A stretch of 64,000 bases of DNA from Actinopolymorpha rutila (GCF_013407855.1 NZ_JACBZH010000001.1:5084001-5148000), one strand, 5' to 3'. Shown: positions 40,992 to 49,102, counted from the stretch's first letter. Numbers and translations: made by a program. The notes: generated by a model from the letters alone, not told the origin.

Positions 40992-42584
40992 GTGACATCG
41001 CAGTCGACCGCACCTGGCCCCCGCGCGAGCCGACGGGAGTGGACCGGGCTGGCCGTGCTGGCACTGCCGACACTGCTGCTCTCACTCGACATGAGCGTGC
41101 TCTACCTCGCCCTTCCCCACCTGAGCGAAGATCTCGGCGCCACCGCGACCCAGCAACTGTGGGTCATGGACATCTACAGCTTCATGATCGCGGGCTTTCT
41201 GGTCACGATGGGGACCCTCGGCGACCGGATCGGCCGCCGGCGGCTGTTGATGATCGGAGGTACGGCGTTCGCGGTCGCGTCCGTGCTCGCGGCGTATTCC
41301 ACCTCCGCGGAGATGCTGATCGCGACCCGTGCCCTGCTCGGTGTTGCCGGCGCCACCCTCATGCCGTCGACCCTGTCGCTGATCGGAACGATGTTTCGTG
41401 ACCAGCATCAGCGGGGCGTGGCGATCGCGGTGTGGATGACGTGCTTCATGGTCGGCATGACCGTCGGGCCCCTGGTCGGCGGCGTACTCCTGCAGAACTT
41501 CTGGTGGGGCTCGGCGTTCCTGCTCGGTGTCCCGGTGATGGTGCTCCTGCTGGCCACCGCACCCTCGCTGCTGCCCGAGTTCCGGGACGAGCAGTCCGGC
41601 CGCATCGACCTGGCGAGCGTGGCCCTGTCGCTGGCCACGGTGCTGCCCGTGGTGTACGGCCTGAAGGAACTCGCCCACGGCGGCTGGCAGGCCGGTCCCG
41701 CACTGGCGGTGGTGGCCGGCCTGGCGTTCGGCGTACTCTTCTGCCGCCGTCAAGTCCGCCTTGACGACCCGTTGCTGGACCTGGATCTCTTTCGCTCACG
41801 CCGGTTCAGCACCGCACTCTGCATGAACTTCGGCGGCGCGATCGTGATGGCCGGAACCTTCCTGCTGATCAGCCAGTACCTCCAGCTCGTCGCCGGCCTG
41901 TCGCCGCTGCGCGCGGGCCTCGCCACCATTCCGGTGAACGTCGCGATGGCGATCAGTTCGATGCTCACCCCGCAGTTGGCGCGCCGGTTCCGTCCGGCCC
42001 TCGTCTCGGCGGGCGGGTTCGCGATCGCCGCCCTGGGTCTGGTGGTGGTCGCGCTGGCGGCCGGTCGCTTCGGACTCACGACGTTGCTGGTGGGCTTCGC
42101 GCTGGCGAGCGTCGGCATCGCCGCGCCGTCCGCGCTCGGGGTCAACCTGATCGTCGGCGCGGCACCGCCCACGAAGGCCGGCGCCGCGTCCGGCATGTCG
42201 GAGACCAGCGGCGAACTCGGCGTCGCCCTCGGCGTGGCGACGCTCGGCAGCATCGCGGCGGCCTTCTACGTCGCCCGGGTCAGCGTCCCCGCCGGCGTCC
42301 CGGCCGCGGCGGCCGACGCGGCACGGGAGAGCCTGCCCGGCGCGGTGGTCACCGCCGGCGGACTGTCCGACCCGATGGCCACCGCCCTACTCGGCTCCGC
42401 GCGCAGTGCGTTCACCGGCGGTCTGGCGATCGCCGCGGTCGTCGGCGCGGTGATCCTCGCCGCGGTCGCCGTCGTGGCCGGCGTGATGTTCCGTCACCTC
42501 CGGTCGTACGGCGACGAGACCGCCGCCGAGTCCGCCGAGCCTGCCGAGTCCGCCGATCCCGTCGACGCCGCCACGCGTGCCTGA
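40992..42584 (+). CDS. MFS multidrug exporter (DHA2/QacA-like, 14 TM)
   Basis: 530 residues with about 14 membrane helices. Motifs of the DHA2 drug:H+ antiporters are present: LDMSVLYLALPHLSEDLGA in helix 1, GDRIGRRRLLMIG between helices 2 and 3, and a proline-containing GMTVGPLVGGVL in helix 5. It probably exports cationic or antibiotic-like compounds. The GTG has AAAGGGA eight bases upstream. The C-terminal tail is a repeated A-E-S-A-E-P-type sequence that overlaps the convergent EamA gene by 91 bases. No regulator gene is adjacent. Confidence 0.9.
   Translation: MTSQSTAPGPRASRREWTGLAVLALPTLLLSLDMSVLYLALPHLSEDLGATATQQLWVMDIYSFMIAGFLVTMGTLGDRIGRRRLLMIGGTAFAVASVLAAYSTSAEMLIATRALLGVAGATLMPSTLSLIGTMFRDQHQRGVAIAVWMTCFMVGMTVGPLVGGVLLQNFWWGSAFLLGVPVMVLLLATAPSLLPEFRDEQSGRIDLASVALSLATVLPVVYGLKELAHGGWQAGPALAVVAGLAFGVLFCRRQVRLDDPLLDLDLFRSRRFSTALCMNFGGAIVMAGTFLLISQYLQLVAGLSPLRAGLATIPVNVAMAISSMLTPQLARRFRPALVSAGGFAIAALGLVVVALAAGRFGLTTLLVGFALASVGIAAPSALGVNLIVGAAPPTKAGAASGMSETSGELGVALGVATLGSIAAAFYVARVSVPAGVPAAAADAARESLPGAVVTAGGLSDPMATALLGSARSAFTGGLAIAAVVGAVILAAVAVVAGVMFRHLRSYGDETAAESAEPAESADPVDAATRA
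42494..42584. repeat. Antisense overlap of two gene tails over nine-base repeats
   Basis: Within this 91-base overlap, gccgagtcc/gccgagcct-type units (about 42523-42557) encode A-E-S/A-E-P on the plus strand and S-A-D/G-S-A on the minus strand. Neither tail belongs to a conserved domain. Confidence 0.8.
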
Positions 42585-43507
42585 CCGGACCGTTTCCGCA
42601 CCCGGCGCCGGGTGAGCGCCACCCCGACCAGGCACAGCGCTCCCCCGGCGAACGCCAACGACGCCGGCACCTCGCCGAGCAACAGCCAGCCGAGCAGGAT
42701 GGCCACCGGCGGGACGAGGTAGGTCGTGGCGCCCATCCGGCCGGCACTCGTCCGGGACAGCGCGTACGCCCAGGTCGTGAACGCGACCGCGGTCGGGAAC
42801 GCACCCAGGCACACCACCCAGCCCAGGGTGGACGGCCGGGCCGCCACAGTCTCGCGTACCAGCTCCGGACCGAACGGCAGGCAGGCGACCGTCCCAATCA
42901 CACACGCCAGCCAGGTCACCTGCAACGCCGGCAGGCGCGCGAGCAGCGGCTTCTGCGCCACCACGCCGACGGCGTAGGCGACCGCGGCGACGAGGCACAG
43001 CAGCACGCCAACGGTGTCCGCGGTCGACCCCGCGGACGTCGCCACCCCGATCACCACGACGCCGGCGAACGCGACCGCGCTGCCCAGCAGCAGTGCGGCC
43101 GGGAACCTCTCGCCCAGAAACGCCCCGGCCAGCAGGGCGATCAGGATCGGCCCGACGTTGACCACCATGGCCGCGGTGCCCGCGTCGACCCGGCGTTCGG
43201 CGGCGTTCAGCGCGACGTTGTAGACGCCGAACCACAACACTCCGCACACCACCAGCCGGGGCCACATCGACCGCGCCGGCCAGGGCGACGGCCGGCCCAG
43301 CATCACCACGCCCAGTACCACGCTGCCGACGAGCAGCCGGCCGAGCGACAGGGCTCCGGGAGACAGCTCGGCGCCGACATGGCGGATCGCCACGAACGCC
43401 GAGGCCCACAACAGCACGGTGGTCGCGGCGGCGATCGCCGGCAGCCAGGCGAGGCGCTGGGACGTCGCCGGCGCGGACGGGACGCTGGAAGGTTCGGTCG
43501 AGCTCAC
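42494..43507 (-). CDS. EamA-family (DMT) transporter
   Basis: 337 residues with ten predicted membrane helices in two EamA repeats (about 20-145 and 165-300), LWASAFVAIRHVG at the start of the first and AFTTWAYALSRTSAGRMGA in the second. The drug/metabolite transporter superfamily usually exports amino acids or small metabolites. Start GTG at 43505-43507. The C-terminal tail (STGSADSAGSADSAA) is low complexity and is encoded opposite the MFS tail, so the last 30 residues of both proteins share DNA. Confidence 0.9.
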   Translation of the reverse strand: MSSTEPSSVPSAPATSQRLAWLPAIAAATTVLLWASAFVAIRHVGAELSPGALSLGRLLVGSVVLGVVMLGRPSPWPARSMWPRLVVCGVLWFGVYNVALNAAERRVDAGTAAMVVNVGPILIALLAGAFLGERFPAALLLGSAVAFAGVVVIGVATSAGSTADTVGVLLCLVAAVAYAVGVVAQKPLLARLPALQVTWLACVIGTVACLPFGPELVRETVAARPSTLGWVVCLGAFPTAVAFTTWAYALSRTSAGRMGATTYLVPPVAILLGWLLLGEVPASLAFAGGALCLVGVALTRRRVRKRSGQARVAASTGSADSAGSADSAAVSSPYDRR

Positions 43508-43597
43508 CGGACGACTGTAGGGAGTCGTCCCTTCGGCCGGGCCCGAACGGTTCGACGGCGGGCGGCCCGACCCGCGTCGCCCACGGCGGGGTGCCGG

Positions 43598-44506
43598 TCA
43601 GCGCATGGTCGGCCGGGCCTGCACGAAGACCCACTGGTGTCCTTCGAGGTCCTCGGCGACGTAGCTACGGACCGCGTGGGATCCGATCCCGGTGACGATC
43701 CGCGCACCGTGGTCCCTGGCGTGGGCGAAGTGCGCGTCGAGGTCGTCCACGTGCACCCACGGAACGTGCGTACGCCGCGGTTCCCGAGCGCCACTGTCCA
43801 CGGCGCCACTGTCCACAGCGCCGCCGCCCACAGCGCCGCCATCCACACCGTCACCGGCACCGCTCCGGCCGACCGTACTCTCCTGCCGGAAGAGCATCAC
43901 CAGGCTGTCGCCCACGTGGAGATCGATCCAGCCCGGGCGTTCGCCCTCCTCAGGTGCGCGGTCGACGTCCCAGGAGCCCAGCCCGAACACCTCGTGCAGC
44001 CAGCGCGCCGCCGCCACCGGATCCTCGTAGTAGAGCGCCAGCCCCAACCGGCCGATCTCGCGTGGCGTACGCGGGGCGGTGTCGCGGCGGCGGCTCCACG
44101 CCAGGTAGGTGCGGAGCATGTTGGCCCACCCGAACCCGACCGTCGCCGGGTCGCCGCCGGGACGGAGGTACTGCGAGACCCGGACCCGGGTGCCACCCGT
44201 CGCCGTCGGCTCGAACAGCACGTCGGTCTCGGTGTCCTGGACGCTGCCCCGCAGGACCAGCCGGGCGCCTGGCTCCCAGACCGTGATCCGCTGGGTCTCC
44301 AGGACGTCTCCGGTGGACTCGTCGTAGATCTCCAGCACGCGGCCGCCGACTCCGGGCTCCATCCGCAGCTCGGCGAGGCGGGAACTGTCGAAGTGGTTGA
44401 TCGGCCCGCGTACCCACCACAGGTCGATCTCCTCGGTGAAGACGGCGAACGCGGTGAACCGGTCGACGTCGACCTCGACGAAGGCCTGGGCTGACATACG
44501 GCTCAC
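43598..44506 (-). CDS. SRPBCC-VOC fusion protein
   Basis: 302 residues. Residues about 5-150 form an AHSA1-type SRPBCC domain (DRFTAFAVFTEEIDLWW, GGRVLEIYDE, RLVLRGSV, TRVRVSQYLRPGG). Residues about 165-300 form a VOC/glyoxalase domain (GLALYYEDPVAAARWLHEVFGLG...VAEDLEGHQWVFVQ) that is split by an A-V-D-S-G repeat linker. The GTG at 44504-44506 is chosen because it overlaps the ArsR stop (GTGA) and has GGAG upstream; an ATG three codons later is possible. ArsR plus SRPBCC pairs are common in actinomycetes, where the protein may bind or modify the ligand sensed by the repressor. Confidence 0.85.
   Translation of the reverse strand: MSRMSAQAFVEVDVDRFTAFAVFTEEIDLWWVRGPINHFDSSRLAELRMEPGVGGRVLEIYDESTGDVLETQRITVWEPGARLVLRGSVQDTETDVLFEPTATGGTRVRVSQYLRPGGDPATVGFGWANMLRTYLAWSRRRDTAPRTPREIGRLGLALYYEDPVAAARWLHEVFGLGSWDVDRAPEEGERPGWIDLHVGDSLVMLFRQESTVGRSGAGDGVDGGAVGGGAVDSGAVDSGAREPRRTHVPWVHVDDLDAHFAHARDHGARIVTGIGSHAVRSYVAEDLEGHQWVFVQARPTMR
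43788..43847 (-). repeat. Four 15-base repeats inside the VOC domain
   Basis: Four successive copies of gcgccactgtccac plus one base; the last two have diverged (gcgccgcc...). They encode repeated G-A-V-D-S/G in a surface loop of the VOC domain. Confidence 0.85.
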
Positions 44507-44847
44507 GAGCGGCTCCGGCGTTCGACGTGACGGCGGAACGAGCCGAGTTGCTCGGTCCAGTGGGCCTGCACCTGGTCCAGCCAGGCCGACACCGCGGCGA
44601 GCTGGTCGGCGCGCAGCGAGAAGATCCGGGCCCGCGCGTCGTCGGGTGGCCGCTCGTCGGTCACCAGGCCGGCCCGCAGCAGGACGCGCAGGTGCCGGCT
44701 CATCACCGGTGCGGACGTGCCGAGCTCGCGGGCCAGGTCGCCGGCGCGGTACGGCCGCGCGCCGAGCAGCTCGACGACGCGGCGGCGGGTCGGGTCGGCC
44801 AGGGCGCCGAAGGCCTCGTCCACCCGAGATTCCGTATTCTTCACCAC
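44503..44847 (-). CDS. ArsR/SmtB-type transcriptional regulator
   Basis: About 114 residues with a winged helix: DEAFGALADPTRRRVVELLGARPYRAGDLARELGTSAPVMSRHLRVLLRAGLV. No metal-binding Cys pair is seen, which places it with the SdpR-like repressors paired with SRPBCC genes rather than metal sensors. The GTG at 44845-44847 (or the next codon, also GTG) has AACTAT six bases upstream and no ribosome site. It is divergent from the VOC gene at 44894 with only 46 bases between them and coupled to the SRPBCC-VOC gene downstream. Confidence 0.88.
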   Translation of the reverse strand: MVKNTESRVDEAFGALADPTRRRVVELLGARPYRAGDLARELGTSAPVMSRHLRVLLRAGLVTDERPPDDARARIFSLRADQLAAVSAWLDQVQAHWTEQLGSFRRHVERRSRS

Positions 44848-44893
44848 ACCGAAATAGTTGCACTTCTCGCTAACAATTGGCAAGCTGCCCGGC
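44848..44893. promoter_or_regulatory. Divergent overlapping leaderless promoters of ArsR and VOC genes
   Basis: Plus strand: TTGCAC (44858-44863), 17 bases, CAAGCT (44881-44886), seven bases, ATG 44894. Minus strand: TTGCCA (44883-44878), 18 bases, AACTAT (44859-44854), six bases, GTG 44847. The two -35/-10 pairs interlock in 46 bases, so a single ArsR dimer could control both directions. Confidence 0.5.
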
Positions 44894-45322
44894 ATGACCG
44901 AGACGAAGCTCCCCACCATGGTTCCGATGCTCGCCTACGAGAACGCGAGCGCGGCGATCGAGTTCCTCACCACCGCGTTCGGCTTCACCGAGCGCTTCCG
45001 GTTCACCGACGACGACGGCCGCATCACCCATGCCGAACTCGCTCACGGCGACGGCGTCGTGATGCTCGTCGACTTCGGCAACGGGTACGAAAGCCCCGCC
45101 ACGCACGTGCGGACCTGCGAGGCCGCCAGGGGCTGGATGGACACCCCGTACATCGTCAACGGCGTGTTCGTCCAGGTCGGCGACGTACGCGCGCACTTCG
45201 ACCAGGCCAAGGCCGGCGGCGCCACGATGCTGTCGGAAGTGGAGGACACCGGCCACGGGACCCTCTACCGGGCCGCCGACCCGGAGGGCCACCGCTGGAT
45301 GTTCAGCCAGCCCGGCGAGTAG
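44894..45322 (+). CDS. VOC-superfamily (glyoxalase/PhnB-like) protein
   Basis: 142 residues from the ATG at 44894, where family similarity starts: TMVPMLAYENASAAIEFLTTAFGFTERFRFTDDDGRITHAEL, ending HGTLYRAADPEGHRWMFSQ. His and Glu/Asp residues at the usual metal positions (HAEL, GHRW) are present. Divergent from the ArsR gene, with which it shares a very short promoter region, so it is probably co-controlled with the SRPBCC-VOC fusion. Confidence 0.88.
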   Translation: MTETKLPTMVPMLAYENASAAIEFLTTAFGFTERFRFTDDDGRITHAELAHGDGVVMLVDFGNGYESPATHVRTCEAARGWMDTPYIVNGVFVQVGDVRAHFDQAKAGGATMLSEVEDTGHGTLYRAADPEGHRWMFSQPGE

Positions 45323-45347
45323 GCAACCGATCCCGTTCGCGAACCGC

Positions 45348-45353
45348 TACGGT
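45348..45353 (+). promoter_or_regulatory. -10-like hexamer of the MOSC gene
   Basis: TACGGT, then six bases, then the GTG at 45360. The same arrangement of TACGGT and a GTG start is found at 53319-53331. No ribosome site lies between. Confidence 0.4.
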
Positions 45354-45359
45354 CGCGGC

Positions 45360-46118
45360 GTGGAGGTGATCGGCCCGCAGGAGATCGGCCCGCAAGAGAT
45401 CGGCCCGCAAGAGATCGGCGTCGTCGAACGCGTCTGGCGGTACCCGATCAAGTCGGTCGGCGGTGAACTGCTGCGCCAGGCGGACGTCGACGCACGCGGG
45501 GTGGTCGGCGACCGCCGGCTCGCCGTCCGCGACGGACGCGGGAAGCTGGGGTCGGGCAAGAGCACCCGGCGATTCACCAGGATGGACGGCCTGCTTCGGC
45601 TGGGTTCGCGGCTGCCTCCCGGCACCGACGAACCCGTCCTGCTCGACGTGGACGGCAACCCCACGCCGGACGCGAACCGCTTCCTGCGCACCTACCTGAA
45701 CCGGGACGACGTCGAACTGGCCCGCGAGGGCGAGATCTCCCACTTCGACGAGTTGCCGGTCAGCGTCCTCACCACGGCGACGCTGGACTGGATCCGGGCT
45801 GCCGTACCCGACGTCCCCGTGGACGAGCGCCGCTTCCGGCCCAACCTCCTGGTCCGGACCCCTCCGGGCTGCCCGCCGTTCGTCGAGGACGACTGGCTGG
45901 GCCGCTCGGCCGGAATCGGCAGCGCGCGGCTCACGTTCGTACGTTCGAGCGAACGCTGCGTCATGGTCAACCTGGCCCAGCGCGGACTCCCGCACTCCTC
46001 CGACGTGCTCCGCGCGATCGCGGCCACGCACGACAACTGCCTGGGCGTACTCGCCACGGTCGCCTCGGCCGGTTCGATCACCGTCGGTGACCCTCTTGTG
46101 CTGACGAGCCACGGATAA
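45360..46118 (+). CDS. MOSC-domain protein
   Basis: 252 residues. After a short repeat leader the N-terminal MOSC beta-barrel region begins (VERVWRYPIKSVGGELL, typical of the MOSC_N domain), and the MOSC core carries RFRPNLLVRTP and the conserved Cys in SSERCVMVN. Members bind molybdenum cofactor through this Cys and act as sulfur-carrier or N-hydroxylated-compound reductases (YiiM, mARC types). The start is GTG; the repeated I-G-P-Q-E leader could be an extension, with true homology from about residue 20. Confidence 0.87.
   Translation: MEVIGPQEIGPQEIGPQEIGVVERVWRYPIKSVGGELLRQADVDARGVVGDRRLAVRDGRGKLGSGKSTRRFTRMDGLLRLGSRLPPGTDEPVLLDVDGNPTPDANRFLRTYLNRDDVELAREGEISHFDELPVSVLTTATLDWIRAAVPDVPVDERRFRPNLLVRTPPGCPPFVEDDWLGRSAGIGSARLTFVRSSERCVMVNLAQRGLPHSSDVLRAIAATHDNCLGVLATVASAGSITVGDPLVLTSHG
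45369..45413 (+). repeat. Three 15-base repeats at the MOSC N-terminus
   Basis: atcggcccgcaggag followed by two copies of atcggcccgcaagag, encoding I-G-P-Q-E three times between the start codon and the conserved MOSC_N domain. Confidence 0.95.
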
Positions 46119-46231
46119 CGCCGCGGCGCCCGGCCCGTCCCACGGTCTGCCGCGGCGTTCCGCAAGTTCGCGGTGGTTCCCGTACGGTGGACGCTCGCCA
46201 TCGCCCGGCAGCCGTGAGGAGGCGAACGCCG

Positions 46232-46987
46232 ATGACCCAGAGCCCGCAGGAGAGCACGCCCAGAGTCGACCTGAGCGGCCTGTTGGGGGCGCTCCAGTCC
46301 CTGCTGCTCGCCGGTCCGCGACTGGAGGAGTTCCTCACGAAGGTGGCCACGCTGGCCTGTGAGGTCACCGACCCGCCCGCATCGTGCGGCATCACGGTGC
46401 GTCAGGACGGCGAGCCGATCACGATCGCCAGCAGCGACGACCGGGCGTCTGTGGTCGACGAGAAGCAGTACGGCTTCGGCGAGGGCCCGTGCATCCACAC
46501 GCTGGACACCGGCCACATCATCGAGGTGAAGGACCAGGCCGCCGACACGACCTGGCCGAAGTACAATGCCGCGGCGGCCGAACTCGGCGTCTGCTGTTCC
46601 CTGAGCCTGCCGCTGAGAGTGGGCGACGAGGTTCTCGGCGCCCTCAACTTCTACGTCTTCGACCACCCGAACGCGTTCGACGGCGATCAGCGTGCGCGGG
46701 CGGAGACGTTCGCCGCGCAGGCGTCGACGGCGCTGGCGCTCACCGTACGTCACACCGAGCAGGCCGACCTGACGTCGCAACTGGAGCAGGCACTGGTCTC
46801 CCGTACCTACATCGACCAGGCCGTCGGCATCGTGATGGGGCAGCAACGTTGCGACGCCGACCAGGCGTTCGACATCCTCCGCAGGCACTCGCAGAACAAC
46901 AACCGGCGGCTGCGCAACGTGGCCACCGACCTCATCACCCGGGTCAGTGGAAAGCCTGCCGTCCCTCCCCGGCCTTTCGAACGCTGA
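46232..46987 (+). CDS. GAF-ANTAR RNA-binding antiterminator
   Basis: 251 residues. A GAF domain (about 20-165; LACEVTDPPASCGITV, GFGEGPCIHTLDTG, LSLPLRVGDEVLGALNFY) precedes an ANTAR domain (about 180-240; LEQALVSRTYIDQAVGIVMGQQRCDADQAFDILRRHS). ANTAR proteins bind paired RNA hairpins and prevent termination, and actinomycetes often use GAF-ANTAR proteins as stand-alone sensors. GTGAGGAGG nine bases before the ATG at 46232 fixes the start. The STAS gene follows on the same strand, suggesting a stress-signalling pair. Confidence 0.93.
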   Translation: MTQSPQESTPRVDLSGLLGALQSLLLAGPRLEEFLTKVATLACEVTDPPASCGITVRQDGEPITIASSDDRASVVDEKQYGFGEGPCIHTLDTGHIIEVKDQAADTTWPKYNAAAAELGVCCSLSLPLRVGDEVLGALNFYVFDHPNAFDGDQRARAETFAAQASTALALTVRHTEQADLTSQLEQALVSRTYIDQAVGIVMGQQRCDADQAFDILRRHSQNNNRRLRNVATDLITRVSGKPAVPPRPFER

Positions 46988-47070
46988 GTACGGCGCTACA
47001 GTGGCAGGCGGTTGGGAAAACAGCCGGTGGCCGAAAGGCCGCATCCGTGCTCCCCTGCGAAGGACCGGCG

Positions 47071-47676
47071 ATGACCAAGCCGACCCCAACCACCCTCCCC
47101 TGCGACGCTCCGGACATCGTTCCGGACGGTCCTACTGACAGCTTCCCGGGCAACCTCCCTGAAAACGTTCCCGCGGCCGGAACGCTCGTTCCCGCCGTCG
47201 ACGTCTCCTGGGCCGCCGAGACGGGGCGCCACCTCGTCGTCACCCTGACCGGTGACATCGACGTGGCCACCGCCTCACAGGTCCGCTCGGATCTGCTGCC
47301 GCTCGTGAACCACAGCGTGCCGACCGTGGTCCTCGACCTGAGCGCGGTGTCGTTCCTCGACTCCACCGGCCTGGGCACGCTGCTCGCCGTCCAGCGTCGC
47401 GCCGACGCACTCGACGTCACGCTGCGCCTGGCCGCACCGCCGCGAGGGCCGCGCCGGGCACTGCACATCACCGGCCTGGATCGGGTGTTCGACGTCTACC
47501 CCACCCTGGACGAAGCGCTGTGCTCCGGCCGGGCCGCCGATGGATCGGGCGGGCGCTCCTGCGGCGCGACGGCCGCGACGGCCGCGACCGAGCCGACCGA
47601 GCCGACCGAGCCGACCGAGCCGACCGAGCCGACCGAGCCGACCGAGCCGACCAGGACCGAACCCGCCGGCGCCTGA
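47071..47676 (+). CDS. STAS-domain anti-sigma-factor antagonist-like protein
   Basis: 201 residues. The STAS domain (about 48-155) has DLSAVSFLDSTGLGTLLAV, where the Ser of LDST is the predicted phospho-acceptor for an RsbW/SpoIIAB-like kinase. An N-terminal Pro/Thr-rich segment and a C-terminal E-P-T repeat flank it. GAAGGA lies seven bases before the ATG. The partner kinase and sigma factor are not adjacent. The 3' 181 bases overlap the convergent CtaG-like gene over the nine-base repeat array. Confidence 0.9.
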   Translation: MTKPTPTTLPCDAPDIVPDGPTDSFPGNLPENVPAAGTLVPAVDVSWAAETGRHLVVTLTGDIDVATASQVRSDLLPLVNHSVPTVVLDLSAVSFLDSTGLGTLLAVQRRADALDVTLRLAAPPRGPRRALHITGLDRVFDVYPTLDEALCSGRAADGSGGRSCGATAATAATEPTEPTEPTEPTEPTEPTEPTRTEPAGA

Positions 47677-48485
47677 GCGGCCGCCCGCCGCCGCTCCGCC
47701 CGCAACCGGCGGCCACCTCGGGCGTACCACCCGGCGAGCAGCGCCACCGCCAGCAGCACCTCCACCGCGTCGCCGCCGTAGAACATCACCTGCGCACCGA
47801 GCCGCACCTGCTCGGCGCCACCGGCAGCACTGGGCAACGTCTCGGCATACATCAGTTTGGCGAGTACGTCGTGACTGCCGGCGGCGAGCAGCAGCACCAC
47901 CGCGGCGGTATGCGTGGAGGGCCGGCGGAGCATCGGGTCACGACCCGCGACGTACCAGGCCAGCAGGCATCCGGCCAGCACCATGTGGACGTCGACCAGC
48001 AGCCCGAGGGCGGGCTCCCTACCGGCCGCGGCGAACAGCGGGGTGAGGTAGTACGCGTACATCCCGCCGACCTCGAGCACGAGCACGACCGGTGCCCGGG
48101 TGAGGACCCGCACGACCCGGCTGTGCAGGACGGCGAGCAGCAACCGCCGGGCGTCTCCGGTGAGTGTCCGCAGGGCGAGAGTCACCGGGGCCGACAGCGC
48201 CAGCAACAGCGGCGCGAGCATGGCGAGGACCAGGTGCCGCACCACGTGCACCGGGAACGGTGCCCCCGGCGGCATCAGCGGGGTCAGCGTCAGCACCGGG
48301 GTCAGGGTGGCCAGCAGGCCCACCAGCCCCGCCGCGGCCGCTGCCGTACGCCGCCACGGCCATCGAACGTCGCGCCCCCGCAACTGGCGGACGGCCCGAC
48401 CGTACGACACGGCACCGGCAACCACCGGAACCAGCGCCAGCCACGTCCCGCTCATCGCGTGCCCGGTCATCGCGTGCCCGGTCAT
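47496..48485 (-). CDS. Cytochrome c oxidase assembly factor CtaG-like membrane protein
   Basis: 329 residues with about seven membrane helices (residues about 15-275). It has the CtaG_2/DUF1404 family pattern, with His and Met residues in VVRHLVLAMLAPLLLAL, VDVHMVLAGCLLAWY and SHDVLAKLMY. The family is linked to copper delivery to cytochrome oxidase. The ATG at 48483-48485 overlaps the DUF2243 stop (ATGA). A 15-base duplication gives two more in-frame ATGs just downstream (MTGHAMTGHAM). The tail after about residue 275 is the G-S-V repeat encoded opposite the STAS gene and lies outside the domain. Confidence 0.87.
   Translation of the reverse strand: MTGHAMTGHAMSGTWLALVPVVAGAVSYGRAVRQLRGRDVRWPWRRTAAAAAGLVGLLATLTPVLTLTPLMPPGAPFPVHVVRHLVLAMLAPLLLALSAPVTLALRTLTGDARRLLLAVLHSRVVRVLTRAPVVLVLEVGGMYAYYLTPLFAAAGREPALGLLVDVHMVLAGCLLAWYVAGRDPMLRRPSTHTAAVVLLLAAGSHDVLAKLMYAETLPSAAGGAEQVRLGAQVMFYGGDAVEVLLAVALLAGWYARGGRRLRAERRRAAAQAPAGSVLVGSVGSVGSVGSVGSVGSVGSVAAVAAVAPQERPPDPSAARPEHSASSRVG
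47587..47649. repeat. Seven nine-base repeats shared by two convergent reading frames
   Basis: Seven exact copies of accgagccg encode Glu-Pro-Thr repeats at the C-terminus of the STAS protein and, on the other strand, Gly-Ser-Val repeats at the C-terminus of the CtaG-like protein. The array is flanked by shorter gcgacggcc repeats that give an A-A-T/A-V-A motif. Confidence 0.97.
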
Positions 48486-49003
48486 CGACCGGCAATGGCG
48501 CGCGGAGCCCCGCGAAGCAGGACCAGCCCGACGAGGATGCCCAGGACTCCGGTGAGATTCCAGACCAGGTCGTACGGCAGGATCTCGACGCCGTACCGGA
48601 TCTGGTGCAGGCCGAGCACCTTGTGCTGGAACAGCCCGTCGTACACCTGGAAGCCGCCCCAGCCGAGCAGCCCGCCGGCCCACACCCGTTTCGGCACCGT
48701 CGCCTGCCGCCGGTGCAGGTCGGCGTACATGAAGAGACCACCGACGATCGCCAGCCACCCGGCAGCGTTGAAGTAGCCGTCGGAGACCAGTCCGGCCGCC
48801 GGGGTGGAGCGGTCGTAGAAGTGGTGCCAGTGCAGCAGTTGGTGGAAGAGCGTCTCGTCGACGAACGCCGCGACGCCCATCCCGATCAGCACACCGGCGA
48901 GGATCGAGCGGCCGGTGCCGTCGTAGGGCGGACGGGAGTACGGGATGCCGCCGCCTTCGACCCGGTCACGCGGCCCGCTGTCGCGGGGCTGGGTTCCCGA
49001 CAC
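48482..49003 (-). CDS. DUF2243 membrane protein
   Basis: 173 residues with four membrane segments and conserved His/Asp-rich stretches (DETLFHQLLHWHHFYD, DGLFQHKVLGLHQIRYG). The many histidines suggest metal or haem ligation. The family is commonly encoded next to CtaG-like genes, as here (ATGA overlap), so a role in copper or oxidase assembly is likely. The GTG at 49001-49003 is used because AGGAG lies seven bases upstream. Confidence 0.87.
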   Translation of the reverse strand: MSGTQPRDSGPRDRVEGGGIPYSRPPYDGTGRSILAGVLIGMGVAAFVDETLFHQLLHWHHFYDRSTPAAGLVSDGYFNAAGWLAIVGGLFMYADLHRRQATVPKRVWAGGLLGWGGFQVYDGLFQHKVLGLHQIRYGVEILPYDLVWNLTGVLGILVGLVLLRGAPRAIAGR

Positions 49004-49102
49004 GGTGAGCTCCTGTCGACGCAGCGGGCGGGCCAACGTGTCATGCGCCTACCCGGCACGAGCTCGGGTAAGCACGGGCGCTCCGCCCCGGGGTCGGTCA
49101 GC

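Noticed and set aside
47587..47649. CRISPR-like repeat
   Set aside because: Units are nine bases, contiguous and without spacers; they are coding microsatellites.
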